Notes under the pieces: generated by a model | The model's input: only the letters and a program-made list of their open reading frames with translations | Database searches by the model: none | What the model was told of the DNA's origin: nothing | Part shown: positions 11,815-23,935 of the stretch, piece by piece | Position numbering within the stretch: position 1 is the stretch's first letter | Layout of the letters: every line of letters starts with the position of its first letter | Source of the DNA: Cinnamomum chago | Lineage: Eukaryota; Streptophyta; Magnoliopsida; Laurales; Lauraceae | Assembly (NCBI GenBank): GCA_038049695.1 | Contig: CP142453.1 | Span: 110,704,501 to 110,768,500, forward strand | Reading direction: 5' to 3' | DNA: 64,000 nucleotides | Position numbers and translations under genes: made by a program

Positions 11815-12949
11815 ATGGTCTAGATCAACGGAGTCTCAGGTGAATGGGCATGCCCCCTTGCTGGCGAATATTTGGAGCTGCAAAGCCTCTCCTCAGGTGT
11901 TGGCGTTTGGGTGGCTAGCTTTTCTTGGAAGGATCCATACTATGGATGATCTTAGAAGGTGTAAGATCATTATTATCAACACTTACCTCTTATGTTTGGC
12001 CGACGAGGAATCAGTTGACCCTCTTCTGCTGAATTGTAAGGTAGCTTAAATGGTATGGATATTTTTGGGGTGGTTTGGCTGTAGCTGGATTTTCCCTAAC
12101 AATCTTTGCTAGTTGTTTGATGCTTGGAGGTTGGGGACGGGAAGAGGCAGAAGCAGAATTACTTGGCGGTTCTCCTTTGTGGTTGTTATTTGGCATATTT
12201 GGAAGGAGAGAAATACAAGGTGCTTCGAAGCTATATCATCCTCAATGGACTCTTTGTTGGAAAAGGCTAAGTTCACAATTGCTCACTTGGTGTTTGTCCT
12301 TCCTTTCAAGGGTTATCAATCGCTACTATCATCAGAAATTGGTAGAAAATAGCTTTCTTCTCAGTTTGGAAGTCTCATGCTATCCTTTTGGTGTCCTCTG
12401 CTTCCGGATTTATGTGGTTGAATTTTGATGGTAGTACGGAGGGAAATCTAGGACTTGTGGGAGTGGGTGGTCTTCTTCTAGATAGTGCTGGTTCTTCCAT
12501 CTTGCCTTTTTCAAGTCCATTGGGCTTGTGCTCTGTAAATAGAGACGAGATGGAAGCTTTGCGGACTGGCCCTTGTCAACCCTTCATTTAAATTTGCGGA
12601 CCATCTAGGTGGAAAGTGATTCAACTTGTGCTATCAGATGGATTTAAAGAGTGTGTAGAGGTCCTTGGGCAATGGCAAATGTTGTGGAGGAGGTGTGGGA
12701 CTTGGCTATGGTGTTTGATGCTTCTTTCTTATGTCAAGAGAAATGCAAATTCGGCAGCTAATCTTTGGCAAAAGAGGGTGTATCTTGTCCCAATTTATAG
12801 GTTAATCATTTTGGTTTGCCTTAGTTTGGAGGTGCTGTTCATTTTTTATCCTTCTTTGGATGGCCTTGTGGCCTTCTTGTGTATTCTCTTGTACTATTGA
12901 GTTGCCTTGAATAAGATTTTGTAACCATTCACAAAATAAAAAAAAAAGG
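11815..12949 (+). mobile_element. LINE relic, 3' end (zinc-binding RT tail and RNase H)
   Basis: Broken frames match the end of a plant L1-type ORF2. The zinc-binding region after reverse transcriptase (SPQVLAFGWLAFLGRI, then DEESVDPLLLNCK) spans about 11870-12045. RNase H (WLNFDGSTEGNLG, NRDEMEAL) spans about 12415-12570. Frames change several times. It ends in an A-rich tail (about 12930-12949), as expected for target-primed insertion. Confidence 0.75.
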
Positions 12950-13034
12950 AGAGGGGGGTTCTTCCTCTTGTTGTCACTGTACCATTGGCCTTTTACTTTT
13001 GTTCGAGGGAATCTTTCCACATGCGAAAATTATA

Positions 13035-13400
13035 AGGAAGTACCTGTAGCAAGTTCTAGTGCTTGAATTGAGTATAGAGCCTTAGCTCAATCCACATATG
13101 AAATGATGATTTGAGAGCTGAGACGACTTTTAGGTTCAAGCTACAAATTTAATGGCACATATAGTTATTTTTGACAATCCAGTGGCTATCCACATGTCTC
13201 CTAATCCTGTTTTTCGGAAGAGGACAAAGCATATAAATGTTGAGTATCACTTTAGTTCATGAGAATAGCAAAATGCGACACCATTAGTTATTTTAGGTCA
13301 GAAGATCAGCTCGGAGACGTCTTTATTTAAGTAGCCGATTGAGCTCATCTAAGTAATCGTTTGGAATGATTGTGATATCCATTCTCCAGCTTGAAGGGGA
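13035..13400 (+). pseudogene. copia RNase H relic
   Basis: This is decayed copia RNase H of another lineage: EYRALAQ, then HMSPNPVFRKRTKHIN read across frames, then the end of the protein followed by a purine tract CTTGAAGGGGAG (about 13389-13400). It has multiple stops and shifts. Confidence 0.7.
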
Positions 13401-13886
13401 GTGCTCAGGTACATGTGGAATGTTGTGCTGGATGTGGAATTCATGTGTGCTTGACTCATCTGTGAGAAATGGTAGTCGTGAGTTGCATTATAAGGAAACA
13501 TGAGATGAGCATTCTTTAATTTACTCTTTTTGAACCATATCATGTATTTGTCTACTTTGATTTTATCATATCTGAAGAGGATTGTAGAAAAATGTAACAT
13601 CCAAGTCTTACTGTAATACCCAAATCCTGGGCATAAATCAAGGCGATATAATATGTAAGGATGATTGTTGACATTGAGGACATCCAATTTTATCCAATTG
13701 AGTTGATTATTTGTTATAGGCAGTATTTGGATAGTCACTGTATGGAATGTAAGAGTTGTAGATATGCCTTTCATCAGTGAAAAATGCTTCAATAGAATAG
13801 GGACTGCCTCCTTGGTCAATCATAATAAGTCATCTGCTCGATACTCAATATCATCTTTACTACCTGTTTTCTTTTTCATCTAAACA
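13401..13886 (+). repeat. probable LTR of the copia relic
   Basis: It starts TGCTCAGG straight after the purine tract and plausibly ends at ...CTAAACA near 13886. The right border is a guess. Confidence 0.4.
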
Positions 13887-13997
13887 ACATCCTCCTTTAC
13901 CCCCAAACTCTAGATTCCCAACAAATCAACATAAAGTGGTGGATTTTGAGTACTCATTAATATATTAACATACAGTCATTGTTGATGTATGATGCAG

Positions 13998-14076
13998 TGA
14001 TTACGAAACTGTTTTTGCTTCTAAAAGGGTGCAGTATCATGGCCAAGCAGTTGGCTTAGTTGTGGCAACTACTAAG
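13998..14076 (+). CDS. oxidase exon B
   Basis: Acceptor ...GATGCAG, donor AAG|GTATTC. The first base completes a serine codon begun in exon A, then DYETVFASKRVQYHGQAVG and LVVATTK follow. The ETVFA and GQ.(V/I)G.VVA blocks are conserved in xanthine dehydrogenases and aldehyde oxidases. The exon is 79 bp and ends on a codon border. Confidence 0.88.
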
Positions 14077-15874
14077 GTATTCCATTATCCTTGATCTTAT
14101 TGGTTTATATATTCTAATGCCGAGCTTTGAGAGTGTTCTGCCTTTTGTGCTTGCTTTTTATGAGTTGCCGATGCAAGTCCTGTAGATTATTTTTTCTTTC
14201 TATATATATGCACCATGGCTTTTGACAAGTCCTGTAGATTCCTTTTTCTGTCTATATGTATATATGCATCATAGCTTTTCACAAGCCTGAATTACTACCT
14301 ATATGCCATAGTAAGTTTCTAATACAAAATTAGGTTTTTAAGTACACCTATCACACAATCCTTTTACCCCAAACACAAACCAGTAGATAACCAGAAAATT
14401 CTGTAGAGGAATATGCCCTAGATAGATGCATATACTGCTTCAAAGCTTGTTTCTTCAGAAGATGCACAATAATTTTTCCAAAATATCCAGGACATAAACT
14501 ACAATTGCAGCAAATTAACAGTGCAATGATCAGTCCAAAACTTTTCATTCCAGAGTTTAGATCCAACTCCGCATGAATAATTATTATCTTTAGTAGTATG
14601 TCAGCCTGATGCAAGACTGTTCAAATGCCCAATGTCAACTTGGGCCCAGGATGGCAGGACCTCCAAATCAATTGAATCAATCTTGCATCATTAAATCAAT
14701 TAATCTAACAATGAATCATTGTTGCAACTTCAAGTCATATTATATATTGGGAAAAAAAAAATTCTAATGTTGAACCATAACTCTAGGCTAATGTCGTCAT
14801 CATCATCATCATCAGCAGCAGCAGCCTCATTATCATCAACAACACCACCTCAACAATAGCAAAGACTCATGTCATTAATGGGTTGGCTAAAAGAGTTTTA
14901 CTCCAACTCAACAATAGGCTAATATTAGTGGAGAATATAACCCTGATGTTGGATAAACGAGGATCGCTACCAGAATTAAATTCATCAGACAAAGAAACTG
15001 CAAGAAAATCAATTCATACCTTTAGTGCTACCTTAGAAGTTTTGGTTTCCACCTTAACCTCTTAATAAAACATAAACTGACTGACACCATTTTGGCTTAA
15101 TAACTTAATACAAGACTAAAATAATGAGATAAAAAAGGAGGAAACCTATGATGGGTCATCTAGATGTCCCAAATGGGTCCACTTGGGCCAATTCCAGTGG
15201 AGGTTGCATCAGATGTGTATCCAAAATGTTAATAGCAAAAGAGCATTCTGAATTTCAGAATTCAGAGAATTCAGCTGGCCAAAAGTGACTTTCCACTTGG
15301 TCAGCTTAGCAAATTCTAACCACCTAAATTCAATCAAATAGGGAATTGTGAATTCCAGGAGACAACGTCTGCATTTCTGTTGGGAATTCCCAATAAGAGG
15401 AATTCTTGTCAGATACTATCGTTAATTCTTTGATAATAACCTGTTTGCTGTAGGGGAAACTGCAAACGGCTTGGCCTAAGATAATCTACAATCTGTTTGT
15501 GGAAATCACTCCATGCAAGTGGGGCCCATTTTTAATGTCGTAGTTCATTCATTTGGTTAGGCCCATTATGGAGCTTTTCCACCATACAATGGAAGCCTTC
15601 TGATCATTTCTTCCAAAAGGATGGTCAAATGATTGTTATTTTGCCAATGGAAAATTTTGTCCATTGCCCATCCATGGTGTCTCCACTAGATGAATGATTG
15701 ACTTGAATAAGATATACACCCTCAAACCATGCATTGAGTAATGCCTTTTTCAAGAAAATGAATTTTCTATTGCCATGAAATGGGGGTATTTTACTATATT
15801 ATTGGCCTTTTGTCTGAGAAGTATCTGTTAGTCTAGACTGGTATGAATAAGAACTCTTATGATTTTTCTTCTAG
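14077..15874. other. intron B-C, with short direct duplication
   Basis: This is an 1.8 kb intron. Near 14175-14285 a segment of about 53-56 bp starting CAAGTCCTGTAGATT is duplicated in tandem with some divergence. A CAT/CAG trinucleotide stretch lies near 14798-14825. No coding sequence is seen. Confidence 0.6.
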
Positions 15875-16004
15875 GATATCGCAATTGCAGCTGCTGAGAT
15901 GGTTATAGTAAAATATAAAGATTTGACGGAGCCTATCCTTACAATTGAAGATGCAATCAGGGAGAATTCGTTCTTTGATACTAGGGGCATTAACTTCATG
16001 AAAG
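15875..16004 (+). CDS. oxidase exon C
   Basis: Acceptor ...TTCTAG, donor AAAG|GTATTG, leaving one base of a glycine codon. It encodes DIAIAAAEMVIVKYKDL then LTIEDAIRENSFFD, matching the family segment A..V.V.YEDLP..ITIEDAI....F. Confidence 0.88.
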
Positions 16005-16020
16005 GTATTGTCAATTGCAA

Positions 16021-16819
16021 TGTATTTTTCCATTAACAATTCTGAAAGTGCATTTGCAAAAATGGCTATTAATTCCAACAAACCGAACTAGCAATAATTA
16101 TCTACCAAGAAATCACCACAAGAAGGCAGACACAAATTTAACGTGGAAACCCTTTTTGGGAGAAAAACACGATAAAAAAAATCAATCACTATTGAATGGT
16201 TACAAGATATACTCACAGCTCCTTTATCCCAGTCAGTACGTCGACCTAAGGACTATAGTTTTTCTTGCACAACTTTTCCTGTTGCCATGACTTCCTCGCC
16301 GTGCATCACTCCCTGTGCTCGATCCTCCAACACGTTGAGACCAAGATGCACAATCTTCTACAAAGAAGTTGAAGCTTCAAACCTTCTAGAGCAGCCTTTC
16401 AGAATAATCTCTCAATGGCTCTAGAGAACAAGGAAATCTCTCTTAGGATATTCTAACCTCAGATCAAGAGAGAGAATTAACTTCTTGTCTTGTGTGTGTC
16501 TTAGGGTTGAAAGCAACACCCTATATATAGCCCCAAATTCGTGCCTTGGAATTAGAACACAAATAGGACTCAAAGTGGGAAACCCAGTCTCAAAAGGAAA
16601 CAAAATCCGTGCAGCATTCTGGAAACTTCCTGCCATCCGATCGATGGGACATGGTCCTTAGTGGTTCGCCCGGATTTCTTCTTTTTCCTCTCTTTCTTTG
16701 CTTCAGCTCTTCTGGCGAGACAACCACAATCCATTCTAAAATAAAACAGAAAATACAACTCAATGGACCCAGAGTTTTGTCCAACCCATGAATTAGCCAA
16801 CACAAATAAAATCCTAACA
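16021..16819 (-). repeat. LTR, probably copia, minus orientation
   Basis: On the minus strand it starts TGTTAGGATTTTA at 16819. A strong TATA box (CTATATATAGGG) lies at about 16520-16531, followed by a CT-rich leader. Near its end is the ACGTGG-AAACCC-GGGAG block (about 16140-16165) common in plant LTRs. No matching target duplication is found, so the 16021 border is tentative. Confidence 0.5.
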
Positions 16820-18742
16820 TACTCTCTTAGTGATGGTTATGTAATGCAATTTCATTGGTTATTCAGATCATTGTCCCTAACCAGTTGACCAACGGCTCGA
16901 GACCATCTCTTTTGTCCTTTAACTAATGAAATCCTTCGCTGCGGCTATTTTATCTCTCACGATGGTAACTTTGAGTTGAGGTTTTTAGAGACAGTTATGC
17001 TTTAGAATGCATTAATGTTGTGTTACTGTTTTGCTTGGCGTGCGTGCGTTCGTGTACAGCTTCCAATGGAGGTATTTACTCCCTATTCTAAGATTGTTCC
17101 GCATGAGGTTTACGCAGTAGGATGTGTCAAATATGTTTCTCCTGACAGATAAGATACGGATTTTGGAAGGGTTTTCAATTTTTTTTTGGGTACATAAGTG
17201 AGGATAAACTCATGAAGCAGTTAATTAGTTGAATGTGGCCTTTTGTGGATGGGAGACCAGTATGGTTCAAAGGGGATGTGCCAATTTCTAAGATGTCTGG
17301 AGGGCAGAGGGATACTCAAAGCCAGTCAGCACCTAATGGTTTGGAGAAATAAGGATTTAATTGGCATGCTCAATCCATTCGACTCAAGCATATTGACACA
17401 GACAAGGAGGCTTAGGTTGAACTTGTGGGGAAGTAAAGGGCGATCAAGGTATAAAAAAATATGTTTGGCACTCTTGGGGTGCCATTTCTATCTACTACTT
17501 AGGTTGGTTCTGTTTCAAGGATAGATGTTTCTGAAAGCATGATTGATTGGAGCTTTAATGTTGAATCATTGGTGGTGTTGCTACTGTGTTGTAGAGATTC
17601 CCGGTTCCTTCCTGGATTATTCCTAATTTGGCAGAAGAAGTGCCAAGGTCATGTGATGATAGTTCTGCTGAAGATGGCGGAGGAGGGAGGAAATGCTGAG
17701 ATTGAGGACATGCAATCCCACGTTCTTAGATTGCCCATGAAGTAGGAACACCTCTTGAGGAACATGTTCAAATCTGCCAGATACTTGGTATTGTATAGCT
17801 GAAGGTGGATTTTCTGTTGCCGATGAAGCTACTTTTTGTTTGCACGCTCTGGAAAATCCTCCCCCTTCTTCATTCAATTGCAAATGTCTCGCAAGGCCTT
17901 TTGCAGGAGATCTCTTTAAGTTTACTGTTTTGTGGGATAAGAGATCGTTGTATGAGTATGAGAGGAAATTCCTTTAGGCAACTTGACATTTCCAAATGCA
18001 TTTGATCTCTATACGTTCTGGTCATCAAATGAGGGGGCCACCTTTCATCAACTCTATTGCAGTATAGGGCCAATTTCTGCTGTTGTTTATCAACAAAAGA
18101 GGCCTAATTCGTGACATTAACTGGGGCTTTAATGGTCTAACTAGTGGCTTAAATGTCAATGTAGAAGAATGGGATAACTAGGTGACGACATAGGATGGTG
18201 AAAGTTGGTGAATTTTCATTGTGAGGTTTTATCCCTTTTGTATAGCCTTATGCATGCTTGATTACCACCCCGAAGTTGGGTGATTAAAATCAGCGATTGA
18301 TATGATACAATTCAAAATCCTCATAATACCTAAGGGGTTGTTAGTTTACACACATTTATGCCTACTTAATGTTTATTTGCACTCATTTACTCATCACATG
18401 CGTAGATAAGGCGTGAAAATGGTGTAAATAAGGCCATTTTCATTTAAAAATTTCATACCCAAGGTTAGGAAGTTGCAGTGGCCCAGTACAATGGGACAGG
18501 TCATGGGATCAAATTCCTTAACCAACTTTTGTTTTCGCGACTCCTGTGGGCCTCAAAATTTTAATCTGAATTGTCAAAATTTTTTTATCGACCCATTAGA
18601 CCCCAGAACATTTAGTTTCATGTCTTTAACATTCACATATTTTGAGATATATTAAGATTTTACTTATGTAATCCAAACCTTTCAATGTTTACTCATGTAA
18701 AAATGGTTCTTCTAAACAAACATGGTGTTGTGTTTCGCATCT
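16820..18742. other. intron C-D, unrecognised degenerate sequence
   Basis: Several short broken frames occur at 17243-18005. One frame contains PSWIIPNLAEEVPRS, but I cannot match it to a family. It may be an old transposon. It is not supported as a host gene. Confidence 0.35.
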
Positions 18743-18842
18743 GTAAATTTTACATTTGTAAAATTCACAGGTGCAAATTTTACATTTGTAAAATTCACAG
18801 GTGCAAATTTTACATTTGTAAAATTCACAGGTGCAAATTTTG
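18743..18842. repeat. 30-bp tandem repeat, about 3.3 copies
   Basis: The unit AAATTTTACATTTGTAAAAT plus TCACAGGTGC repeats three times without change. AAATTTTACATTTGTAAAATT is itself nearly palindromic. A fourth copy is partial and diverged. Confidence 0.9.
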
Positions 18843-19013
18843 CCTATGTAAATCCCATTGATATCTCCCATGTGTAAAAGACAAATGATCCCTAAAGATA
18901 CAGTCTACTAAGATAATCCTTGTAGTGTGTAACTCTGTGTATATACCATGGTAGTGTTATTTGGTATGATAGTCTGCATGACTATCTTAATGTTTTACAT
19001 CAAATTCTCTTTT

Positions 19014-19400
19014 GGGCTTGTTCGTTTACATGAGGGGAGTAAAAGCGTATGGGTCAAATATGAATGAAGTTAAAGAGGAGGGGGTTAAAGTAAAAAATCT
19101 CTATAGGAAAAAGTTTTACTCATCAAAAGTTGGGAAGAGTGCATAAAAAGAGAGAGGGAGGGGGGGGGGGGGGGGGGTGGGGGCGTGGTTGTTTGGGGTT
19201 TTAAAGCCCCTACTTTGTGTCAATTCGGTAGTTTAACTCTCTCCTCTCCTTATTCCATCCAAACACCCATGAAGGAAAACTTTAACATCACATCAGTTTT
19301 ACTTTCCTTCTACTTCTTCCATACAAACTCCCATGAAGTAAAACTTTGTCACATCAGTAACCTTTTCACTCTCCTACTTTACTCCTGCTAAACAAACAGG
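19014..19400. mobile_element. MITE-like element, related to the Tourist-like MITEs
   Basis: The left end GGGCTTGTTCGTTTACATGA and the right end GCTAAACAAACAGG are imperfect inverted repeats, and both ends share GGAGTAAA-type subterminal sequence with the MITE at 7484. No clear target duplication is seen. A run of 18 G (19160-19177) lies inside. Confidence 0.55.
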
Positions 19401-19795
19401 TTCATCTTTTGGAAACCATAATTTTGCTCGGCTATGAGATGGGGTTTCTAGTTTGGAATCACAATTTTCTCTAAATATGCACCATGGTAGTTTGAATGTG
19501 TATTGTCAACACAACATACGCAACCTTGTCAAACATCTCGACAAATTGATGCGTATGGTATGCAGTTTATGTGCAACCTGACAATCCTCCCTATGCTACT
19601 TGTTAGGGGCTTGCTGATAAGGCAAATATTCCAACATCCAAAGTTTGAGGGTTTTTGAGATTGGAAAATTTTTATGGGTTTCTTTGAAGCATTAGGTGAT
19701 TACTATTCAGTTAACTGTGAAGAATGTTTTTTATGATGATTCTAAGATTCAGAGAAGGAATTTCCCATCTGAAGTTGTGAAAGGCAAGTGGATGC

Positions 19796-20097
19796 TGTTA
19801 AACAGGCCCAAGGCCCAAAGCCCATCAGTAGTCAAATGCTATATCTCACGTGGAATTGATTTGGGTCAATATTGAGACAGCTGTAGCCTTCCTAACTTAG
19901 AATAGCAATTGTTGTAATTAGTTGTTTTCCTAACTTAGGTTAATGATTGATATAATTAGATTGTTTTTCTTTCTTAGAGCCTTAATTAAAGGCATGTAAA
20001 TACCTATATATTGATGGACAATCTCCATAGAAAGACAGACAAATTGAATACATTCTCAAGAGTATTCAAACTCTTTTTTGTGATCTTGAATTTGTCA
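19796..20097 (+). repeat. 5' LTR of copia 19796
   Basis: 302 bp, TGTTAAACAGG...TTTGTCA, with TATA-like CCTATATATTG near 20003-20013. It differs from the 3' LTR (23629-23930) only at A/T and T/C changes near the right end. Confidence 0.95.
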
Positions 20098-20830
20098 TGG
20101 TATCAGAGCGAGGTTAAATCTCTTCTAGTCTTCTTTGAATCTTGGTGATAATAGTCATTGGCATCCTGTCCTTGATTATTCGTGCATGATAACATAGTTT
20201 TTCAAGAACATCTTGAAGTTTGATCTCTGTGGCCCACCACAGATCAGCCCAAGTTCATCACAGACATCATTCTATCTTGATCGACAGTTGAATCAGAGTA
20301 TTGTGGATGTTTGTTTGACTCGGCAGAGAAATCAGAGAACAGATCTTGGTTCTGGGAACCATTCTCGTCAGTAATTTGGAGCAACTCATCAGGGCCCACC
20401 TCTGATCAGCACTGCAGCAACAGCAAAACCTCCCATCTTGGTTGACCACTCATCCTGGAATTCTTGGACATTTTTTCAGCATTTTTCGATCATCAGAGGT
20501 AGGCCATATACCATTTTTTTTGGTATTTTAGTTTTGTCCAACAGATTTCATCTCAGCCGTTCAAAATTGTGGATTTTGATCCGTTTTGCATAAGACTACT
20601 TCCAATAGCTGCGAAAATAGTCTACCTTTCCATCCCCTGTCGTTGATCTGTCTAGAGATCAATTGGTGGGGCCCACGTGCTGATCTGCTCCTGAAATCAA
20701 GGCCGTTTTACCTACTGTCTCTTTTTTTTATTGCTGGTTGCTGCTATTTTCTTGTCTGTTTGCTGTTTGCTGCTGTTTTCTTCTCTGTTTGCTGTCTTAA
20801 TTCGTTCTTTTGGCCAATATCAACGTTGAG

Positions 20831-22153
20831 ATGGAAAAATCTGAGGTTACCTTGATCAAGTTCACGGGAAAAAATTACCCCGCTTGGTCTTTTCAGTTCC
20901 AAATCTACCTTGAAGCTAAGGAATTATGGGGATATATTTCTGGTTCTGAACCTATACCTACTGAGGATGAGAAGAAGATCTCTTCTTGGCATACTAAAGA
21001 TGCCAAAATCAAAACCTGGATTCTGGGCTCTGTTGAGTCTCATCTGATAATGAACCTCAAACCCTACCCCACTTCTAAAGACATGTGGGAGTATTTGCGG
21101 CAAGTGTACCATCAAGATAACTCTGCTCGTCAATTTCACCTTGAATGTGCGATTGCTGAATATGCACAAGGAACCTTGTCGATTCAAGACTACTATTCGG
21201 GATTCCGGACCCTATGGTCGGAATACGATAGTATTAAGTATGCATGTGTGGCTGCCAACGTTTTGATTGTCATTCGTGACCTTCAGGCCTCTAGTCAGCG
21301 GGATCAATTTTTGATGAAATTACGGAATGAATATGACAGTGTCCGCTCTGCCCTGATGAATCGGACACCTCTACCTTCCTTGGTTGTCTACTTGAATGAA
21401 CTCTTACGCGAGGAACAACGCATGGCAACCTCGGCCCATATAGCTCAACAAAAGACTGAGACCTATTCAGTCGCGTTCTCAGCTAATAAAGCTTCTCAAC
21501 CTCCGCTACGAGACTTGAGCAAAACCCAATGCTACAGTTGTCAGAAATTTGGGCATCTTGCATCTCAATGCAAACAGAAAGTCTGCAGTTACTGTAAAAA
21601 GTCGGGACATATCATTTCTGAATGTCGCCGCCGTCCACCACGTCCGTCGACACAGTATCAGACTTCCCAGTCTCTAGCTCCGCAGTATCAGACTCCGCAT
21701 GCTTATGTGGCTTCCTCGGTTATGCCTGTTCCTACATCAGCACCTCCACAGCCTGGGCCCTCATCATCTCTCACTCCTAAATTGGTTCAACAAATGATTA
21801 TCAATGCCCTCTCATCCTTTGGTCTCTCAGGTAAGTCCCCTTCATCTTCTACTTGGTTCCTTGATTCCGGGGCGTCTAATCATATGACGTATTCCCACAC
21901 CCCTCTCTCCAATATGACCAGTTACAATGGCCATCTTCAAATACAAACTGCTGACGGCGGACATGTTCCTATTACTGCTATCGGAGATATCCCTGGTCCC
22001 ATCCCATTGAGAAATGTTTACCTTTGTCCTAATTTAACTTCCAACCTATTGTCCGTCGGGCAACTTGTTGAAAATAATTGTAACATCTCTTTTTCTTCTT
22101 CTGGTTGTGTTGTGCAGGATCAGATGTCCGGGAAGGATCGCGAGGGGACCTAA
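20831..22153 (+). CDS. copia gag-protease frame (ends at a frameshift)
   Basis: I start at the ATG of MEKSEVTLIKF because the related copy at 50482 starts at the matching methionine. The protein has a gag core and two adjacent zinc knuckles, CYSCQKFGHLASQC and CSYCKKSGHIISEC (about 21531-21624), which bind RNA. The aspartic protease motif WFLDSGASNHMT follows (about 21855-21890). Loss of two bases near 22137 moves the frame, so translation stops at 22151-22153 just after the protease. Confidence 0.9.
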   Translation: MEKSEVTLIKFTGKNYPAWSFQFQIYLEAKELWGYISGSEPIPTEDEKKISSWHTKDAKIKTWILGSVESHLIMNLKPYPTSKDMWEYLRQVYHQDNSARQFHLECAIAEYAQGTLSIQDYYSGFRTLWSEYDSIKYACVAANVLIVIRDLQASSQRDQFLMKLRNEYDSVRSALMNRTPLPSLVVYLNELLREEQRMATSAHIAQQKTETYSVAFSANKASQPPLRDLSKTQCYSCQKFGHLASQCKQKVCSYCKKSGHIISECRRRPPRPSTQYQTSQSLAPQYQTPHAYVASSVMPVPTSAPPQPGPSSSLTPKLVQQMIINALSSFGLSGKSPSSSTWFLDSGASNHMTYSHTPLSNMTSYNGHLQIQTADGGHVPITAIGDIPGPIPLRNVYLCPNLTSNLLSVGQLVENNCNISFSSSGCVVQDQMSGKDREGT

Positions 22154-22817
22154 GTGTGGACGCTTATTTCCGCTAGATTTTTCAAAATTTTCTAGGAATC
22201 AATTCGACAATAATGTGTTTTGTTTTTCTCTTAGAGATAATTGCCGGTTGTGGCATAATAGACTCGGACATCCTAATTCCAAGGCTTTGTCTCTTATGTT
22301 AAATTCTGGTTTATTAAATAAATCTATTGGTTTATCTTCTTGTATGCCTTTTGATTGTGCTACTTGTAAAATGGGAAAGAGCAAAACTCTTCCGTTTCCT
22401 CATTCCACTTCACACACCTCTCAGTGTTTTGATTTAGTTCATAGTGATGTATGGGGAATTGTTCCAGCTCTTTCCCACGCTCACTACAAATATTTTGTGA
22501 CTTTTATTGATGATTTCAGTCGGTTCACATGGGTCTACTTTCTGCATTCAAAATCTGATGTTTTTAATGTTTTTAAAATCTTTTTAGCTTATGTTGAGAA
22601 TCAATTTTCCACCTGCATTAAAATCTTGCGATCTGATTCAGGCGGAGAATATGTATCCTCTGATTTTCAACGGTTTTTGCAAAACAAAGGTATTATTTCT
22701 CAAAGATCTTGTCCTTATACTCCCCAGCAGAATGGAATCGCTGAAAGGAAAAATAGACATCTCCTTGATGTCACTCGTTCTTTTCTTCTTGAATCATCGG
22801 TTCCTACTCGTTTTTAG
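22138..22817 (+). pseudogene. copia integrase, frameshifted and stopped
   Basis: The frame after the 2-base loss carries the zinc-binding region (LWHNRLGHPN ... CATCKMGK) and the catalytic core, with HSDVWG, DDFSRFTW, RSDSGGEY and GIAERKNRHL. The TAG at 22815-22817 replaces a tryptophan codon present in the relative at 52450. Confidence 0.9.
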
Positions 22818-23621
22818 GTTGAGGCACTGGCTACGACAGCTCATCTTATCAATCGTATGCCATCAACCTCGATTGAGAATCAAAGCCCATATTACCGATT
22901 GTACAAGACCTCTCCATCCTATGATGATCTTCTTTCCGATCTTACTGCCTATTGCCAATTAGTTGGCAGCTTGATCTACCTCACGATCACTCGTTCTGAT
23001 ATCTCTTATGCGGTCAACTTGATGAGTCAGTTCATGACTGCTCCTCGTCACCTTCATCTGGCTGCTGTTCGCCGCATCATTCGGTACCTTATTCGCACAC
23101 CGACTCGTGGGTTGTTCTTTCCATCTAACAATCCTCTATCTCTCAAAGCTTATTCAGATGCTGATTGGGCTGGTTGTCCGGATACTCGCAGATCAACGAC
23201 AGGATGGTGCATGTTTTTGTGTGATAGTCTGATTTCCTGGAAATGCAAGAAACATGACAAAGTTTCCAAATCTTCTACCGAGGCTGAGTACCGGGCTATG
23301 TCTGCTGCGTGCTCCGAAATTCTTTGGCTCCGTGGTCTGCTCTCAGATATTGGATTTCCTGCAGACGGAGCTACCCCCCTCTATGCTGATAATACAAGTG
23401 CAATTCGGATTACTGAGAATCCGATTTTTCATGAACGCACTAAACACATCGAGGTTGATTGTCACTTCATACATGATGAGTTTAAACGTGATGTCATCAG
23501 CCTTTCGCATGTCTCCACTAAACTTCAAATTGCTGATATTCTCACCAAAGGTCTTCCACGACCACGCCATCAGTTCTTGGTTGACAAATTGATGCTTGTT
23601 GATTCTCCCGCATCAATTTGA
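22818..23621 (+). pseudogene. copia integrase end fused to RNase H by deletion
   Basis: The frame runs from the integrase end (NRMPSTSIENQS) straight into the region before RNase H (QLVGSLIYLTITRS). The join is at GATCTTC (22926-22932). No YVDD remains, so no reverse transcriptase can be made. RNase H blocks DADWAG, SSTEAEYRAM and ADNTSAI are intact to the stop at 23619-23621. Confidence 0.9.
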
Positions 23622-23628
23622 GGGGGGG

Positions 23629-23930
23629 TGTTAAACAGGCCCAAGGCCCAAAGCCCATCAGTAGTCAAATGCTATATCTCACGTGGAATTGATTTGGGTC
23701 AATATTGAGACAGCTGTAGCCTTCCTAACTTAGAATAGCAATTGTTGTAATTAGTTGTTTTCCTAACTTAGGTTAATGATTGATATAATTAGATTGTTTT
23801 TCTTTCTTAGAGCCTTAATTAAAGGCATGTAAATACCTATATATTGATGGACAATCTCCATAGAAAGACAGACTAATTGAATACATTCTCAAGAGTATTC
23901 AAACTCTTTTCTGTGATCTTGAATTTGTCA
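23629..23930 (+). repeat. 3' LTR of copia 19796
   Basis: 302 bp, directly after the polypurine tract, followed by GATGC. It matches the 5' LTR at 300 of 302 positions. Confidence 0.95.
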
Positions 23931-23935
23931 GATGC

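Larger units (their letters stand above)
19796..23930 (+). mobile_element. Ty1/copia element, young, internally deleted
   Basis: LTRs of 302 bp (19796-20097 and 23629-23930) differ at two positions. A perfect target duplication GATGC flanks them (19791-19795 and 23931-23935). The primer-binding site TGGTATCAGAGCG begins at 20098, complementary to initiator tRNA-Met, and a polypurine tract (GAGGGGGGG) precedes the 3' LTR. The internal region has gag, protease, integrase and RNase H. The catalytic core of reverse transcriptase is missing: relative to the related element at 49543, 1314 bp between two GATCTTC sites are gone. A 2-base loss and a TGG-to-TAG change also break the polyprotein. Confidence 0.97.

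Noticed and set aside
17243..18005. Cluster of short frames as a host gene
   Set aside because: The frames are broken and overlap in different phases; they are more like an old transposon, which I could not identify.
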